From CAVRZY01 sp963725415 (GTDB taxonomy: Bacteria > Acidobacteriota > Terriglobia > Bryobacterales > Bryobacteraceae), in contig CAVRZY010000107.1 of NCBI GenBank assembly GCA_963725415.1, positions 1 through 28,029 of the forward strand: DNA of 28,029 nucleotides. The letters are read 5' to 3'. The notes beneath the pieces were generated by a model. It had not been told where the DNA came from, made no database searches, and saw nothing but the letters and a program-made list of their open reading frames with translations. Position numbers and translations under genes: made by a program. Below are positions 10,724 to 21,961 of the stretch, in pieces; the stretch's first letter is position 1; each line of letters opens with the position of its first letter.

Positions 10724-12622
10724 TCATCGGATCTCGAACACGCCAAAGACCAGGCCCAGCTTGCGATCTTCTCCGAGAGGTATGAAAGTGCGGCTTACCT
10801 GGATCTCAACCTCAACCGAGCCCCTCCCGATGAGCTTCGACGGAAGGCTGAAGTCGAATTCAAACGCTCGGTCCCCCTTCGAAATCCGCACCGCCGGATA
10901 CCGCTCTCCTTCCACGCTCACCACCATCTCCAGCGGCCCGGCTGCCAGCAGGCTGGCGACGCAATAGCCGGAGACGTACAACCTCTCGCCGGCCGAGCGC
11001 GGTCCCCCCAGCCGCACCGTGGCAGTTTTCGGCATCCACCGAATGTTACCCTCGATCGGGTACCAGGTGCGACCCAACAGATGAGCGGTGAGTGGACTGG
11101 CAACGTCCACGCGCCGAGGGGCACTCGACTCCGGTGGGAGCTTCACCAACGCCTTGTATGCGCCAGTGACGTTGCGCAGCCGGGGCCCGCCAGCTCTGTA
11201 GACCACCAACTGCTCCCGCTCCAGCGCCACGGCCACCAGCTCGGGAGGCAGAAAGTACTGCGACAGGTTGCCTGTTTCTGGGCCCTGGCGCAGCGGCGAT
11301 TCCAACTCCGGCGCCAGATAGACCTGGGAAACGCCCACGGCGCTGAATGCGCCGTCCAATATGCCGCCCCCGAACAACTCCTCGGTCACCCCTGTCAGCA
11401 AAATCACCTTTCCGGGGTGTAGTTCCCTAGCTCTTACGACCCCCCGCACCATGCTTTCCACCTTGCGGCTGCGCTCGTACCACCAGCGCACGTTCTGCCG
11501 CGCTCCCGGCAGCGAGATCGTAAAGTACGCCGCCGCCACAAGCGCTCCCGCAACCCGCCACCCGCTGGGCCCGCGCCAGGCCGAGGCCAGCGCGCACCCC
11601 GACAGCATGGCCAGCCCGATGGTGGGCAGCGTCAGATAGTACGGCGAGATGTGGTCGCGCAACGGCAACACCGGCAGCAGCAGGATCGCAAACCACGCCA
11701 CAAACACCAGCGGCAGCCATTGCTTTCGCCGCGCCGCCCAGACTGTGAAACCCGCCAGCGCAATGCTGAAGAGCCATACGCCCGCAGGGCCCACCCACTC
11801 CGGGAAGCGGGTCAAGACGTGCAGGTTTCGCGGTTCCAGCGACCATCTCCAGTAGGTCAGAAACGTGCCAGGTATGGCCCAATCGAAGTGCATCGCGTAC
11901 GTCCCGGAGGTCTGCTTAGGCGCGAAAATCAGGTCCAAAACCACGAAGACTATGGAGGGGATGAACAGCGGCAGCGTGCTCCGGAAATGCTTCCGCGCGC
12001 ACAATGCCGCATAAACGGCTGCCAGCGCTGGATAAACGGCATTGGTTTCCATGGCCAGAAAGCCTGCCAGGAAGGGGATCCACTGCACCAAGTAATACCG
12101 CCGCCGCCCTGTCTCGAAGTAGCGCAGCAGAAAATGAAACGACAGCAGCAGGAAGAACCCGCACAGGACCTGCATATACGCCGAGGTCCACGCCATGACC
12201 ATCCCCAGGTTGCTGTTGGCGACCCAGAAAACGGGCGCCCAGAATCCCGCCACCCGCGAGCCGCTGAGGCGCCGGGCAATCGAGCTCACCAGCGCCAGGT
12301 TCGCAAACTGCGTCACAAACACACAGATCCGAAAAGGCAGCGGATTGACCCCGAACAGGGTCCCCAAGACCAGGAAGAAGGCGCGCTCGCTCAGCGGGCG
12401 GAAGGTGCCGTGTGCGGCTGGAGTAAACAGCGCGTTCCACAGGTCGGCCCAACTATGAACCTCGAATCGCAGGTGCAACCAGGCGAAATCGTCGTGCAAG
12501 AACCAGGTCTTCAACCCATACCAGTACAGCGCCGAGCAGAGAAGCGGAGGCGCCAGCCAGTAGGCGGCACTCTGTGCCCTCTTCCCACCCGCTCGTATAC
12601 TATGCAGCGCCACCGAGAGCAT
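10724..12622 (-). CDS. Polytopic membrane protein, glycosyltransferase (GT-C/PMT-like) candidate
   Basis: This 632-residue protein has a short cytoplasmic N-terminus and about ten predicted membrane helices over residues 20-410. A hydrophilic, beta-rich domain of roughly 220 residues follows (from ARELHPGKVILLTG to the end). After the first helix comes FLHDDFAWLHL, an Asp-Asp pair in the first external loop as in GT-C enzymes that use polyprenyl-phosphate sugars. NALFTPAAHGTFRPLSER is also typical of acidobacterial proteins of this kind. It may add sugars to lipids or proteins at the outer face of the inner membrane, perhaps with donors from the DPM1-like enzyme at 7036-7737; that link is inference. 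It starts at the ATG at 12622. The frame is clean over its whole length. Confidence 0.7.
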   Translation of the reverse strand: MLSVALHSIRAGGKRAQSAAYWLAPPLLCSALYWYGLKTWFLHDDFAWLHLRFEVHSWADLWNALFTPAAHGTFRPLSERAFFLVLGTLFGVNPLPFRICVFVTQFANLALVSSIARRLSGSRVAGFWAPVFWVANSNLGMVMAWTSAYMQVLCGFFLLLSFHFLLRYFETGRRRYYLVQWIPFLAGFLAMETNAVYPALAAVYAALCARKHFRSTLPLFIPSIVFVVLDLIFAPKQTSGTYAMHFDWAIPGTFLTYWRWSLEPRNLHVLTRFPEWVGPAGVWLFSIALAGFTVWAARRKQWLPLVFVAWFAILLLPVLPLRDHISPYYLTLPTIGLAMLSGCALASAWRGPSGWRVAGALVAAAYFTISLPGARQNVRWWYERSRKVESMVRGVVRARELHPGKVILLTGVTEELFGGGILDGAFSAVGVSQVYLAPELESPLRQGPETGNLSQYFLPPELVAVALEREQLVVYRAGGPRLRNVTGAYKALVKLPPESSAPRRVDVASPLTAHLLGRTWYPIEGNIRWMPKTATVRLGGPRSAGERLYVSGYCVASLLAAGPLEMVVSVEGERYPAVRISKGDRAFEFDFSLPSKLIGRGSVEVEIQVSRTFIPLGEDRKLGLVFGVFEIR

Positions 12623-12836
12623 CTCAGGACCCAGATTATCACCTGGGTGGGGAAGACCGAACCCCCGGCCTGCTGAGGCGCAACCATTGCCGTCTTCTGG
12701 GGCAGTCCGCGCTCAGAAGGCGATGCCGGGCAGGAACTGCACCTGACTGGAGTCGGAGGGAAAAACGCCCGTTATGTCCCGAAAACTGTCCCAGCCAGCA
12801 AAGCCGGAATTGATCGTTTGATGCTCGGGGGACGGG
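12623..12836. other. Intergenic region with no recognised gene
   Basis: The 214 bases lie between the hybrid kinase end and the membrane protein start, both leftward. A six-base stem (ACCCAG...CTGGGT) occurs near 12627-12646 without a T run. A minus-strand reading ending at 12713 looks slightly like an outer-membrane barrel terminus but is too short to call. Confidence 0.4.
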
Positions 12837-15902
<3,066 letters not shown>

Positions 15903-16242
15903 AGCGTGGAATCCCCCAGTCTTTATATCGGATGCACAAGCTGAGCCCTGTAGTCCCTTCCGCTTCAGCTCTTGCCTGGCCCCGCCCGGAAGCCCTTCCA
16001 CGCTCTCCCCTGCCCCCGAAACCGCCCTCCGTTTGCCGTTTGCCTTTTACCTTCTAACGAGGCTTCGCCTCAGACCGACGAGGCATGTTGCAGCGCTATC
16101 TTCACCGCAGAGGCGCAAAGGACCCAAAGGGGGCGCAGAGAAATCCTGAGAGGTTTTCTCCGCGTTGCCTCTGCGGCCTCTGCGTCTTTGCGGTGAGAAA
16201 AACCTGACTCATTTACGACAAGTTCTCAACGTCAAGCCTGAG
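15903..16242. other. 340-base intergenic region
   Basis: No gene is seen. The region holds short direct repeats GTTTGCC-GTTTGCC (16031-16044), a GAGGC-TTC-GCCTC hairpin at 16059-16071, and a roughly 100-base palindromic element at 16101-16200. The promoter of the hybrid kinase gene should lie at its left end, but I cannot point to clear boxes. Confidence 0.5.
16101..16200. repeat. Palindromic intergenic repeat, about 100 bases
   Basis: The left end TTCACCGCAGAGGCGCAAAG (16101-16120) is an imperfect reverse complement of the right end, CTCTGCGTCTTTGCGGTGAG (16178-16197). Inner parts also pair (GCGCAGAGAAA with TTTTCTCCGCG). The CACCGCAAAGACGCAGAGG-type end is familiar from dispersed MITE-like palindromes in many soil and freshwater bacteria. 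It carries no coding sequence and is probably a non-autonomous mobile repeat; no flanking target duplication is obvious. Confidence 0.65.
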
Positions 16243-17916
16243 CTAGCGGCCCGCTCCCACCCGGTATGCCACAAAGCGGGAATTCTCAAATGCCGGGTTC
16301 CCTCCGGGCGCCCGGTTGGCGACCCGCACCACCACGTAGTCAATTCCCAGCTCAGCGTAGCTGCCCATCCTGCTCGGCTGGAACTTCTCTCCCATGGTGC
16401 GCTGCCAGCGGGGCCACCACTCGCGCGCGAAAGCCTTGAGGAAATTCACCTGCCCTCCGGCCTTCCAATCCACATAGACCGCACGCAGCGCGCGGGCGCG
16501 AAAGATGCCCGGATACAACTCCTCTGCTGCATCCGGGAACAGAAACATCGCGTCCTTGGGGGTCGATGAGCGCGCCCAATCCGACAGAGCCTGCAACTCT
16601 GGGTTGTTCAGGCTCGGATAGTTCTTGACCTTGCCGTAGCTCGGAATCAGGAAGAACGGGGCCAGTGCCGCCAAGGCCCACGCCAGCACCGCAAACCAGC
16701 GCCACCTCCTTCCCTCGGCCCACAGCGCCACAGTGAAGCAGACCGCCAGCAGCAGCACCAGCAAGGCACGCCGCCGTATCAACGGGTTCGACAGATCCGG
16801 CCAGAGCACCTGCAAGACTCGCGTGTGGATCGGGATCGCGAACGCCGGCAGCAGCCACAACGCGCTCTCCCAAAAGCGCCCCTGCTCGCACGCCTTGGCC
16901 GCCGCTGCGGCCGTCAAGACCAGCGCCAGCGCGGTCACGAACAACAGCGCCCGCATGGGCTGGATCTGCGGGATCAGCGACCACTTCATTCCTTCCAGCA
17001 GCCAGTAGGATAGTGGCATGCTCAGCAGGCCGATCAGCGGCAAGCCAACCAGAAAAAACCGCAGGTCCTGCGAGGTCGCCTTCCGCACACGCCAGAACGC
17101 CCCCAGCCCTACCGCCCACAGAAAAATGTAGTGCCATTTCCAGGCCGCGCCCCACACCGACACCCAGCAGTAGGAAGCCCGCTTGCGCTGCAACAGCTCC
17201 AGGCCCGGGTCAATGCGGCTGAAAAATGACTGCGGTTCTCCTCCCGCCGCCTGCAACCTCGAAAACAAGAACAGCAGCAGCACCCCGCCCAGGATCGGCA
17301 GCAGCCCCCAAATCCGCCGGCTCATCACCGCAGGTTTCGAGGGCCATAACGTCAGGCAGAAATACACCACCCAGAACGGATACACCGACGGCGGGTGGTA
17401 AAGAAACGCCGCCGACGCCGCCAGGCCCGCACCCAGGTCCCGCCCGTGCGCCGCCAACCCCAGCGCCAGAAACAGCAGCGGGATGGCGAACCCTCGCGGC
17501 ACCGGCTCGTATTCGAACAACAGCACCGACGGGCCCGCGATGGTAGCCCCCAGCGAAAAAACGGCCGCCACCAGCAGGGCCGCCCGCGTGGAGAGCTTCA
17601 GGGCCGTCGCCAGCAGAAAAACCCCCAGAATTCCCAGCGCCCGGAACACCAACTGCTCCCCAACCAGAACCTCCCGAAACTCCAGCCCCGTCAACCGCCT
17701 CAGCCCCAGCGCCATTTCGTCGTAGGTGGTGAACGAGACGTGCGGCTCCCGCGCCAGCAAGTCCCGCCCCAGCACGCTCGGATCCCAAAAATGTTCCAGG
17801 ATAGGCATGTAGACTTGCGTGTCCGCCTGCAAAAAGGTGTGCCCCGGGAATTGCAGGAAGCCAACCACAGCCAGTGCGAGAACCGCTGCCGCGACAAACA
17901 GGTGCCTGGCTGTCAT
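16243..17916 (-). CDS. Polytopic membrane protein of unknown function
   Basis: This 557-residue integral membrane protein has about eleven hydrophobic segments and a soluble C-terminal domain of about 130 residues (from KNYPSLNNPELQAL on). After the first helix an external loop reads FLQADTQVYMPILEHFWDP, with an Asp where GT-C glycosyltransferases keep their catalytic acid. The tail (GSYAELGIDYVVVRV) resembles C-terminal domains of acidobacterial oligosaccharyltransferase-like proteins. I do not recognise the family with certainty. The start is ATG at 17916, overlapping the TPR gene stop by four bases (ATGA); an upstream in-frame extension would run backwards into the TPR gene. It is co-transcribed with the TPR gene, so the two probably act together at the membrane. 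The frame is clean. Confidence 0.6.
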   Translation of the reverse strand: MTARHLFVAAAVLALAVVGFLQFPGHTFLQADTQVYMPILEHFWDPSVLGRDLLAREPHVSFTTYDEMALGLRRLTGLEFREVLVGEQLVFRALGILGVFLLATALKLSTRAALLVAAVFSLGATIAGPSVLLFEYEPVPRGFAIPLLFLALGLAAHGRDLGAGLAASAAFLYHPPSVYPFWVVYFCLTLWPSKPAVMSRRIWGLLPILGGVLLLFLFSRLQAAGGEPQSFFSRIDPGLELLQRKRASYCWVSVWGAAWKWHYIFLWAVGLGAFWRVRKATSQDLRFFLVGLPLIGLLSMPLSYWLLEGMKWSLIPQIQPMRALLFVTALALVLTAAAAAKACEQGRFWESALWLLPAFAIPIHTRVLQVLWPDLSNPLIRRRALLVLLLAVCFTVALWAEGRRWRWFAVLAWALAALAPFFLIPSYGKVKNYPSLNNPELQALSDWARSSTPKDAMFLFPDAAEELYPGIFRARALRAVYVDWKAGGQVNFLKAFAREWWPRWQRTMGEKFQPSRMGSYAELGIDYVVVRVANRAPGGNPAFENSRFVAYRVGAGR

Positions 17917-18608
17917 TGTGCCGGTGTCTTCTCCAATTGCTGTTTTGCCCAGATCCTCTGAGGGTTCAGTTCGAGCGATCTCGCCAGGGCTTTGCGGGCT
18001 TCGGCATTGCGACGCGCTTTGCGCAGCGCAATCCCCAGCCACAGGTGCGCGTCTGCCGAGCCCGGATCCAACTGGATGGCTTTCTCAAAATCCCGGATCG
18101 CCGCCTCCACACCGCCCCCGAAGGCCGGCGGCAAGTAGTAGTTCCCCACGCCCCGGCTGAGGTAGGATTTCGAAGACTTGGGGTCCAGTTCCACCGCCTT
18201 GTCGATGGCCTCGCGCGCACAGCGCCCGTATCGCAACGCGAGTAACACATTGCTCGGAATGATCTGCCCGCACAGGGTGCCCAAGACCCGGTGGTACTCC
18301 GCCACTTTCGGCTTCAGCGCCACCGCCTGCTCCGCCGCCCGTATGCCCGCCTCCGCAGCCGTCTTCGCTCCCACCTTGTCCCGCACTTCCAGCGCCACCT
18401 CGGCCAGATACGATTCCGCTTCCGCCAGCCGGTACTGCGCCTCGGCGTTTTGCGGCTGCTTCTCGGCCGCCCCCGCCAGAGCTGCCGCGATCTTCTCCAG
18501 GGCCGCCCGATCCTGCTTGTTGCGCGCCTCCTCCAGAGTGCCTGCACCCAGGCTCAGCGATACCGCCATCCACCCGAACGCCAAACCGATTCGCATGTCC
18601 GTCTTCAT
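17913..18608 (-). CDS. Exported tetratricopeptide-repeat protein
   Basis: This 231-residue protein starts with a signal peptide (MKTDMRIGLAFGWMAVSLSLGAG), so it acts outside the cytoplasm. The mature part is built of TPR helices: NAEAQYRLAEAESYLAEVAL, GIRAAEQAVALKPKVAEYH, AREAIDKAVELDPKSSKSYL, AIRDFEKAIQLDPGSADAHL and ARKALARSLELNPQRIWA. The element YLPPAFGGGVEAAI between repeats is reminiscent of TatT-like TRAP-associated proteins, a weak match only. Start at Met1 (18608) or Met5 (18596). TAGAAT lies at 18618-18613, which could be a -10 box favouring Met5. It is the first gene of a two-gene operon with the polytopic membrane protein. TPR proteins bind other proteins; the partner is likely its neighbour, by inference. 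Confidence 0.75.
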   Translation of the reverse strand: MKTDMRIGLAFGWMAVSLSLGAGTLEEARNKQDRAALEKIAAALAGAAEKQPQNAEAQYRLAEAESYLAEVALEVRDKVGAKTAAEAGIRAAEQAVALKPKVAEYHRVLGTLCGQIIPSNVLLALRYGRCAREAIDKAVELDPKSSKSYLSRGVGNYYLPPAFGGGVEAAIRDFEKAIQLDPGSADAHLWLGIALRKARRNAEARKALARSLELNPQRIWAKQQLEKTPAQ

Positions 18609-18921
18609 CTGATTCTATCAGCCGCCCGCAAGTTCGCAGAGCGGCTGTGCCGGGGGAATTGACGATTGTGGGATTGACGATTGAGGATTGCTGGGTCGGG
18701 CGCCGCGGGACACTAGAATCGTCAATTGGTCGGCGACATCGAAAGTGGCCCACACGCGGAATCGTCCGGAGCCGCAAAGGAATGGGGCTTTAGTAGTTCA
18801 GTAGTGAGCCCCACGCACTGGGTTGACCGGCGCCGGCTGCCGGCTCGATTCCCCGACCAGCGCGCCCTTTTCGCCTTTTTTGGTATCATTTCATTGCGAA
18901 TCGCCGGGCAGGGAGCCCAGC
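18609..18921. other. 313-base divergent intergenic region upstream of the hydrogenase operon
   Basis: This region must hold the promoters for the leftward TPR gene and the rightward regulator-hydrogenase operon. It contains an inverted repeat flanking 49 bases (18657-18727). TTGACC at 18823 has no good -10 box 17 bases on, and TATCAT at 18884-18889 has no -35 box. No small gene is convincing. Confidence 0.5.
18657..18727. repeat. Perfect 11-base inverted repeat with internal direct copy
   Basis: AATTGACGATT (18657-18667) and its exact reverse complement AATCGTCAATT (18717-18727) bound 49 bases. ATTGACGATT recurs at 18673-18682, 15 bases after the equivalent base of the first copy (18658). 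It may be a mini-repeat element or binding sites for a regulator of the flanking operons. Confidence 0.6.
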
Positions 18922-19323
18922 ATGGCTACAACCGCAAAGGTGCTCGTCATCGACGACGACCAGGATTTCCGGGCCTCGGTTCGCTCCTTGCTCGAGACTC
19001 ACGGCTACGCGGTGATCGAGGCGGACTCCGGCAAGGACGGCTTGCGCAGGCTGCTCGAACACAAACCCGACGCCATCCTCCTGGACATCATGATGGAGAG
19101 CGCGGCCGAGGGATACGGGGTCACGCAGTCCATCAAGTACCAGGACGCATACCAGCACTGCCGCAACATCCCTATCATCATGCTCTCCTCCATCGAAGAA
19201 AGCCCCGATGAGCGCTTCCCCATGGCCGCCGAAGTCGATATGATCCGCCCCGACAGCTACCTGACCAAGCCTATCGACATCCCTACATTGCTGGAGGCGG
19301 TCGGAAAGGCGGTGGCACGCTGA
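18922..19323 (+). CDS. Stand-alone response regulator receiver (hydrogenase operon)
   Basis: The 133-residue protein is a single CheY-like receiver with no output domain. It shows VLVIDDDQDF (acidic pocket Asp11-13), the phospho-acceptor Asp55 in LLDIMMESAAEGYG, IIMLSSIEE and the conserved lysine in SYLTKPIDIP. I start it at the ATG at 18922, because the upstream reading to 18823 precedes the receiver fold with no homology. It lies 24 bases before the receiver-kinase gene and opens the operon. It closely resembles the second receiver protein at 20494-20925 (shared HGY, GLR and LxDIMM features), so the two probably arose by duplication. With no DNA-binding part it must act by protein contact or pass phosphate onward. 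Confidence 0.88.
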   Translation: MATTAKVLVIDDDQDFRASVRSLLETHGYAVIEADSGKDGLRRLLEHKPDAILLDIMMESAAEGYGVTQSIKYQDAYQHCRNIPIIMLSSIEESPDERFPMAAEVDMIRPDSYLTKPIDIPTLLEAVGKAVAR

Positions 19324-19347
19324 ATCCTGGCCAGGGAGAAGGGCGCT

Positions 19348-20497
19348 ATGAGTGAGCCGGCTCAACCGGAAACCATCGTTGTCATCGACGACGAACACGC
19401 CATGCGCCTCTCCTGTAGGAAGACTCTCGAAAAAGTCGGGTTCCGCGTGGAGACCTTCGAGGACGGCGCCCAGGGTCTGGAAGGCGTGGCCCGCCTCAAG
19501 CCCGGCTTGGTGGTGGTGGATCTCAAGATGCCCGGCATCAGCGGCATGGAGGTCATCGCCCGGGTGCACGAGATGGATCCCCACATCATCATCGTGGTCA
19601 TCACCGGCTACGCCACCATCGACACTGCGGTCGAGGCCATGAAGTCCGGCGCCTACGACTTCCTGCCCAAGCCTTTTTCTCCGGAGGAGTTGCGTTTGAT
19701 CGTCAACCGCGGCCTGGAGCGGCGCCGCCTTGCTCTGGAGTCCCGCCGCTGCGAAGTCGAGCGCGAACTGCTCAAGCGCCGTTTTGTCACCTTCGTCTCC
19801 CACCAGCTTCAGACCCCCCTGGTCGCCATCCATCAGTACCTGGATGTCCTGAAGCATCTCGGCGACACCGAGGACGCTGTGGTCAAGCGGCGCGAGTGGC
19901 TCGACCGCTGCCTCAAACGAACCGAGGAAATGCAGAGCATCATCAAGAGACTGGCTGACCCTTTCCAAGGTCGAAGGCCAAACCCTTTCCAGGCAGCGGA
20001 TCAAGGTGGACCTCAAGCGCATCATCACCGACATCCTGAAAACCTACGAGGAGCTGGCTGCCGCGGACCAGATCTCGCTGGTCGCCCAATTGCCCGGCGA
20101 GGCTTATTTCGTCAGGGGCGATCGCGACTGCCTGAGTGTCCTGTTCGACAACTTGATCGTCAATGCCATCAAGTACAACAAGCCCGGCGGGAGGGTCACC
20201 GTCTCCGCCCAGCCCAGCGATGGCGAGGTTGCCGTTTCGGTAACCGATACCGGCGTCGGGATTCCCGAGAAATACCGCCAGTTTCTCTTCGACGAGTTCT
20301 TTCGCATCCGGGAGGAGGGAGCCAAGAAAACCCCCGGTACCGGTCTGGGGCTTTCCATCTGCAAGCGAATTGTCTCCGAGCTGGGAGGCAGCATCGACGT
20401 GGACAGCCAGGTCGATGTCGGCTCCACCTTCCGGGTGCGTTTGCCGGCCTATCGCGAGCCGGCTTTGGAACAACACAACAATGGGAGTGCGGAATGA
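19348..20497 (+). CDS. Receiver-histidine kinase hybrid, one frameshift
   Basis: After removing one extra base near 19952 this is a 382-residue soluble protein. An N-terminal receiver (residues 1-125, acceptor Asp58 in VVVDLKMPGISG, Lys108 in FLPKPF) is linked by a coiled coil to HisKA (VSHQLQTPLVAIHQYL, His152). HATPase follows (FDNLIVNAIKYN, DTGVGIPEKY, GTGLGLSICKRIVSELGG). There are no membrane helices or PAS domains, so its input is probably phosphate on its receiver or a cytoplasmic partner. The two frames join seamlessly: the second reads DWLTLSKVEGQTL just before VDLKRIITDILKTY. GGGAGAAGGG precedes the ATG at 19348. Its stop overlaps the next receiver gene by four bases. Receiver-first kinases of this kind commonly relay signals from membrane kinases. 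Confidence 0.88.
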
Positions 20498-20925
20498 CCG
20501 CAGCACAAAAGAAAATACTGATCGTGGACGATGACAGCGACTTTGTCGAGGCGGTCTCATTCTTCCTCGAGGCCCACGGCTACAGGGTCCTCAAAGCCCA
20601 CGACGGCACCGAGGGATTGCGCCTGGCCAAGATGGAGCGCCCCGACCTGATCCTAATGGACATCATGATGAACGAGCGGACCGAGGGCTTCTTCACTGTC
20701 CAGGAGATGCGCAGCAGCCCGGAGCTGAAGAGCGTTCCTATCTTCGTCCTCACTGCCCTGTATTCCAAGGTGGCGGATTTTCGCATTTCCCCCGACAGCG
20801 CCTGGCTGGCCCATGACGAGTTCTTCTCCAAGCCCGTGGACATGCCCCGGTTGGTGGAGAAGATCCGCCAGCGCATCGGCGGCCTTCCCCAGCCGGCCGC
20901 AGCCCCCAAGGAGGCGGAATCATGA
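20494..20925 (+). CDS. Second stand-alone response regulator receiver
   Basis: This 143-residue single receiver has ILIVDDDSDF, acceptor Asp56 in ILMDIMMNERTEGFF, IFVLTALYSK and the conserved lysine in EFFSKPVDMP. A short Pro/Ala-rich tail follows (GGLPQPAAAPKEAES). There is no output domain. Its ATG overlaps the kinase stop (ATGA) and its stop overlaps the hydB start (ATGA), so it is translated together with the sensor upstream and the hydrogenase downstream. It is a paralogue of the receiver at 18922-19323. Being locked between kinase and enzyme genes suggests a role in controlling this hydrogenase, possibly at the protein level; that is inference. Confidence 0.88.
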   Translation: MTAAQKKILIVDDDSDFVEAVSFFLEAHGYRVLKAHDGTEGLRLAKMERPDLILMDIMMNERTEGFFTVQEMRSSPELKSVPIFVLTALYSKVADFRISPDSAWLAHDEFFSKPVDMPRLVEKIRQRIGGLPQPAAAPKEAES

Positions 20926-21961
20926 AAGTCTTAAAGCTGCCCCAAGAGAAGCTGGATTTCTTCGCCTCCGTGGTGCAGCAGTTCGGCGAGGTCCACGCCC
21001 CGGTGGAGCAGGACGGCAAGTACGTCTTCAAGCGCCTCCGCCGTTGGTCGGAGGCCCGCCTGGATTACGACCGCTCCATCCTGCCGCCGAAGAAGTACTT
21101 CCTTCCGCCGCGCGAGACCCTGTTCCGCTACCGTCCGGCGAGCCGGCTACGTTCCCGTCGACCGACGGCCTGGACAAGCGCATCGTCCTGTTCGGCGTGC
21201 ACGCCTGCGATGTGTACGCCCTCAACATCCTGGACCGAGGTCTTCGGCGGAAAGTACGATGACCCCTACTACCAGACCCGGCGCAAGAACATCGCCGTCA
21301 TCGGCATCGACTGCACGCCCGACGAGCACTGCTTCTGCCGCTCCATGCGCGCCGATTTCGTGGACCACGGCTTCGACCTCTTCTTCTACGACATCGGCGA
21401 CTACTACCAGACGCTGGTCGGAACCGCCCTGGGCGACGACATGGTGCTGGCCACCGGTCCGCTTGTTCGAGGCGGTGACCCAGGCCGACATCGACGAATA
21501 CAAGCGCCGCTCTTGCAGCAAGCGCCAGGCCTTCCAGCTCGACGTCGAGATCCGCGACCTTCCCGAGATCTTCGAGATGGAATACCAGAGCGAGATCTGG
21601 GACGAGCTCGGGGACAAGTGCCTGTCCTGCGGAAGCTGCAGCATGGTCTGCCCCACCTGCTACTGCTACGACGTGGCCGACGAGGTCGAGCTGGGCTCGC
21701 GCGCTGGCGCCCGCACCCGCGCCTGGGATTCCTGCCTGTTCGCCACTCACGCCCTGGTGGCCGGCGGCGAGAACTTCCGCAAGACCCGAGCCAGCCGCAT
21801 CAAGTTCCGCTACTACCACAAGCAGCGCGGCTTCGTGGCCGAGTACGGCCGCCCGAGCTGCGTGGGCTGCGGGCGTTGCATCAGCCGCCTGCCCGGTCCA
21901 TATCGATATCACCGAGGTCATCAATAAGCTGCGCGGAGTCCTCCATGCTTCAACTCGCTGA
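20922..21961 (+). CDS. hydB: [NiFe] hydrogenase beta subunit, 4Fe-4S protein (group 3b type), frameshifted
   Basis: The beta subunit carries electrons between the FAD subunit and the hydrogenase core. The corrected protein has 345 residues: MKVLKLPQEKLDFFASV, ILPPKKYFLPPRETLF, GEPATFPSTDGLDKRIVLFG, VHACDVYALNILD and the cysteine-rich IGIDCTPDEHCFC. Two ferredoxin-like sites follow: KCLSCGSCSMVCPTCYCYDV and SCVGCGRCISACPVHIDITE. This matches HydB of archaeal sulfhydrogenase and the related AsrA of sulfite reductase. Frame corrections: one missing base near 21138, extra bases near 21236, 21465 and 21886. The net two extra bases agree with the total gene length. It starts four bases inside the receiver gene's end and overlaps hydG by 17 bases. 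Order beta-gamma-delta-alpha is the same as in Pyrococcus hydBGDA. Confidence 0.87.

Noticed and set aside
18882..18897. Sigma54-like element (TGG...TTGC) before the operon
   Set aside because: The GG and GC dinucleotides are 12 bases apart instead of the required 10, and the -24 box matches poorly.
18843..18921. N-terminal extension of the first receiver from the ATG at 18823
   Set aside because: The extra 33 residues precede the receiver fold without any family match, and a GGGAG-like ribosome site sits before the ATG at 18922.
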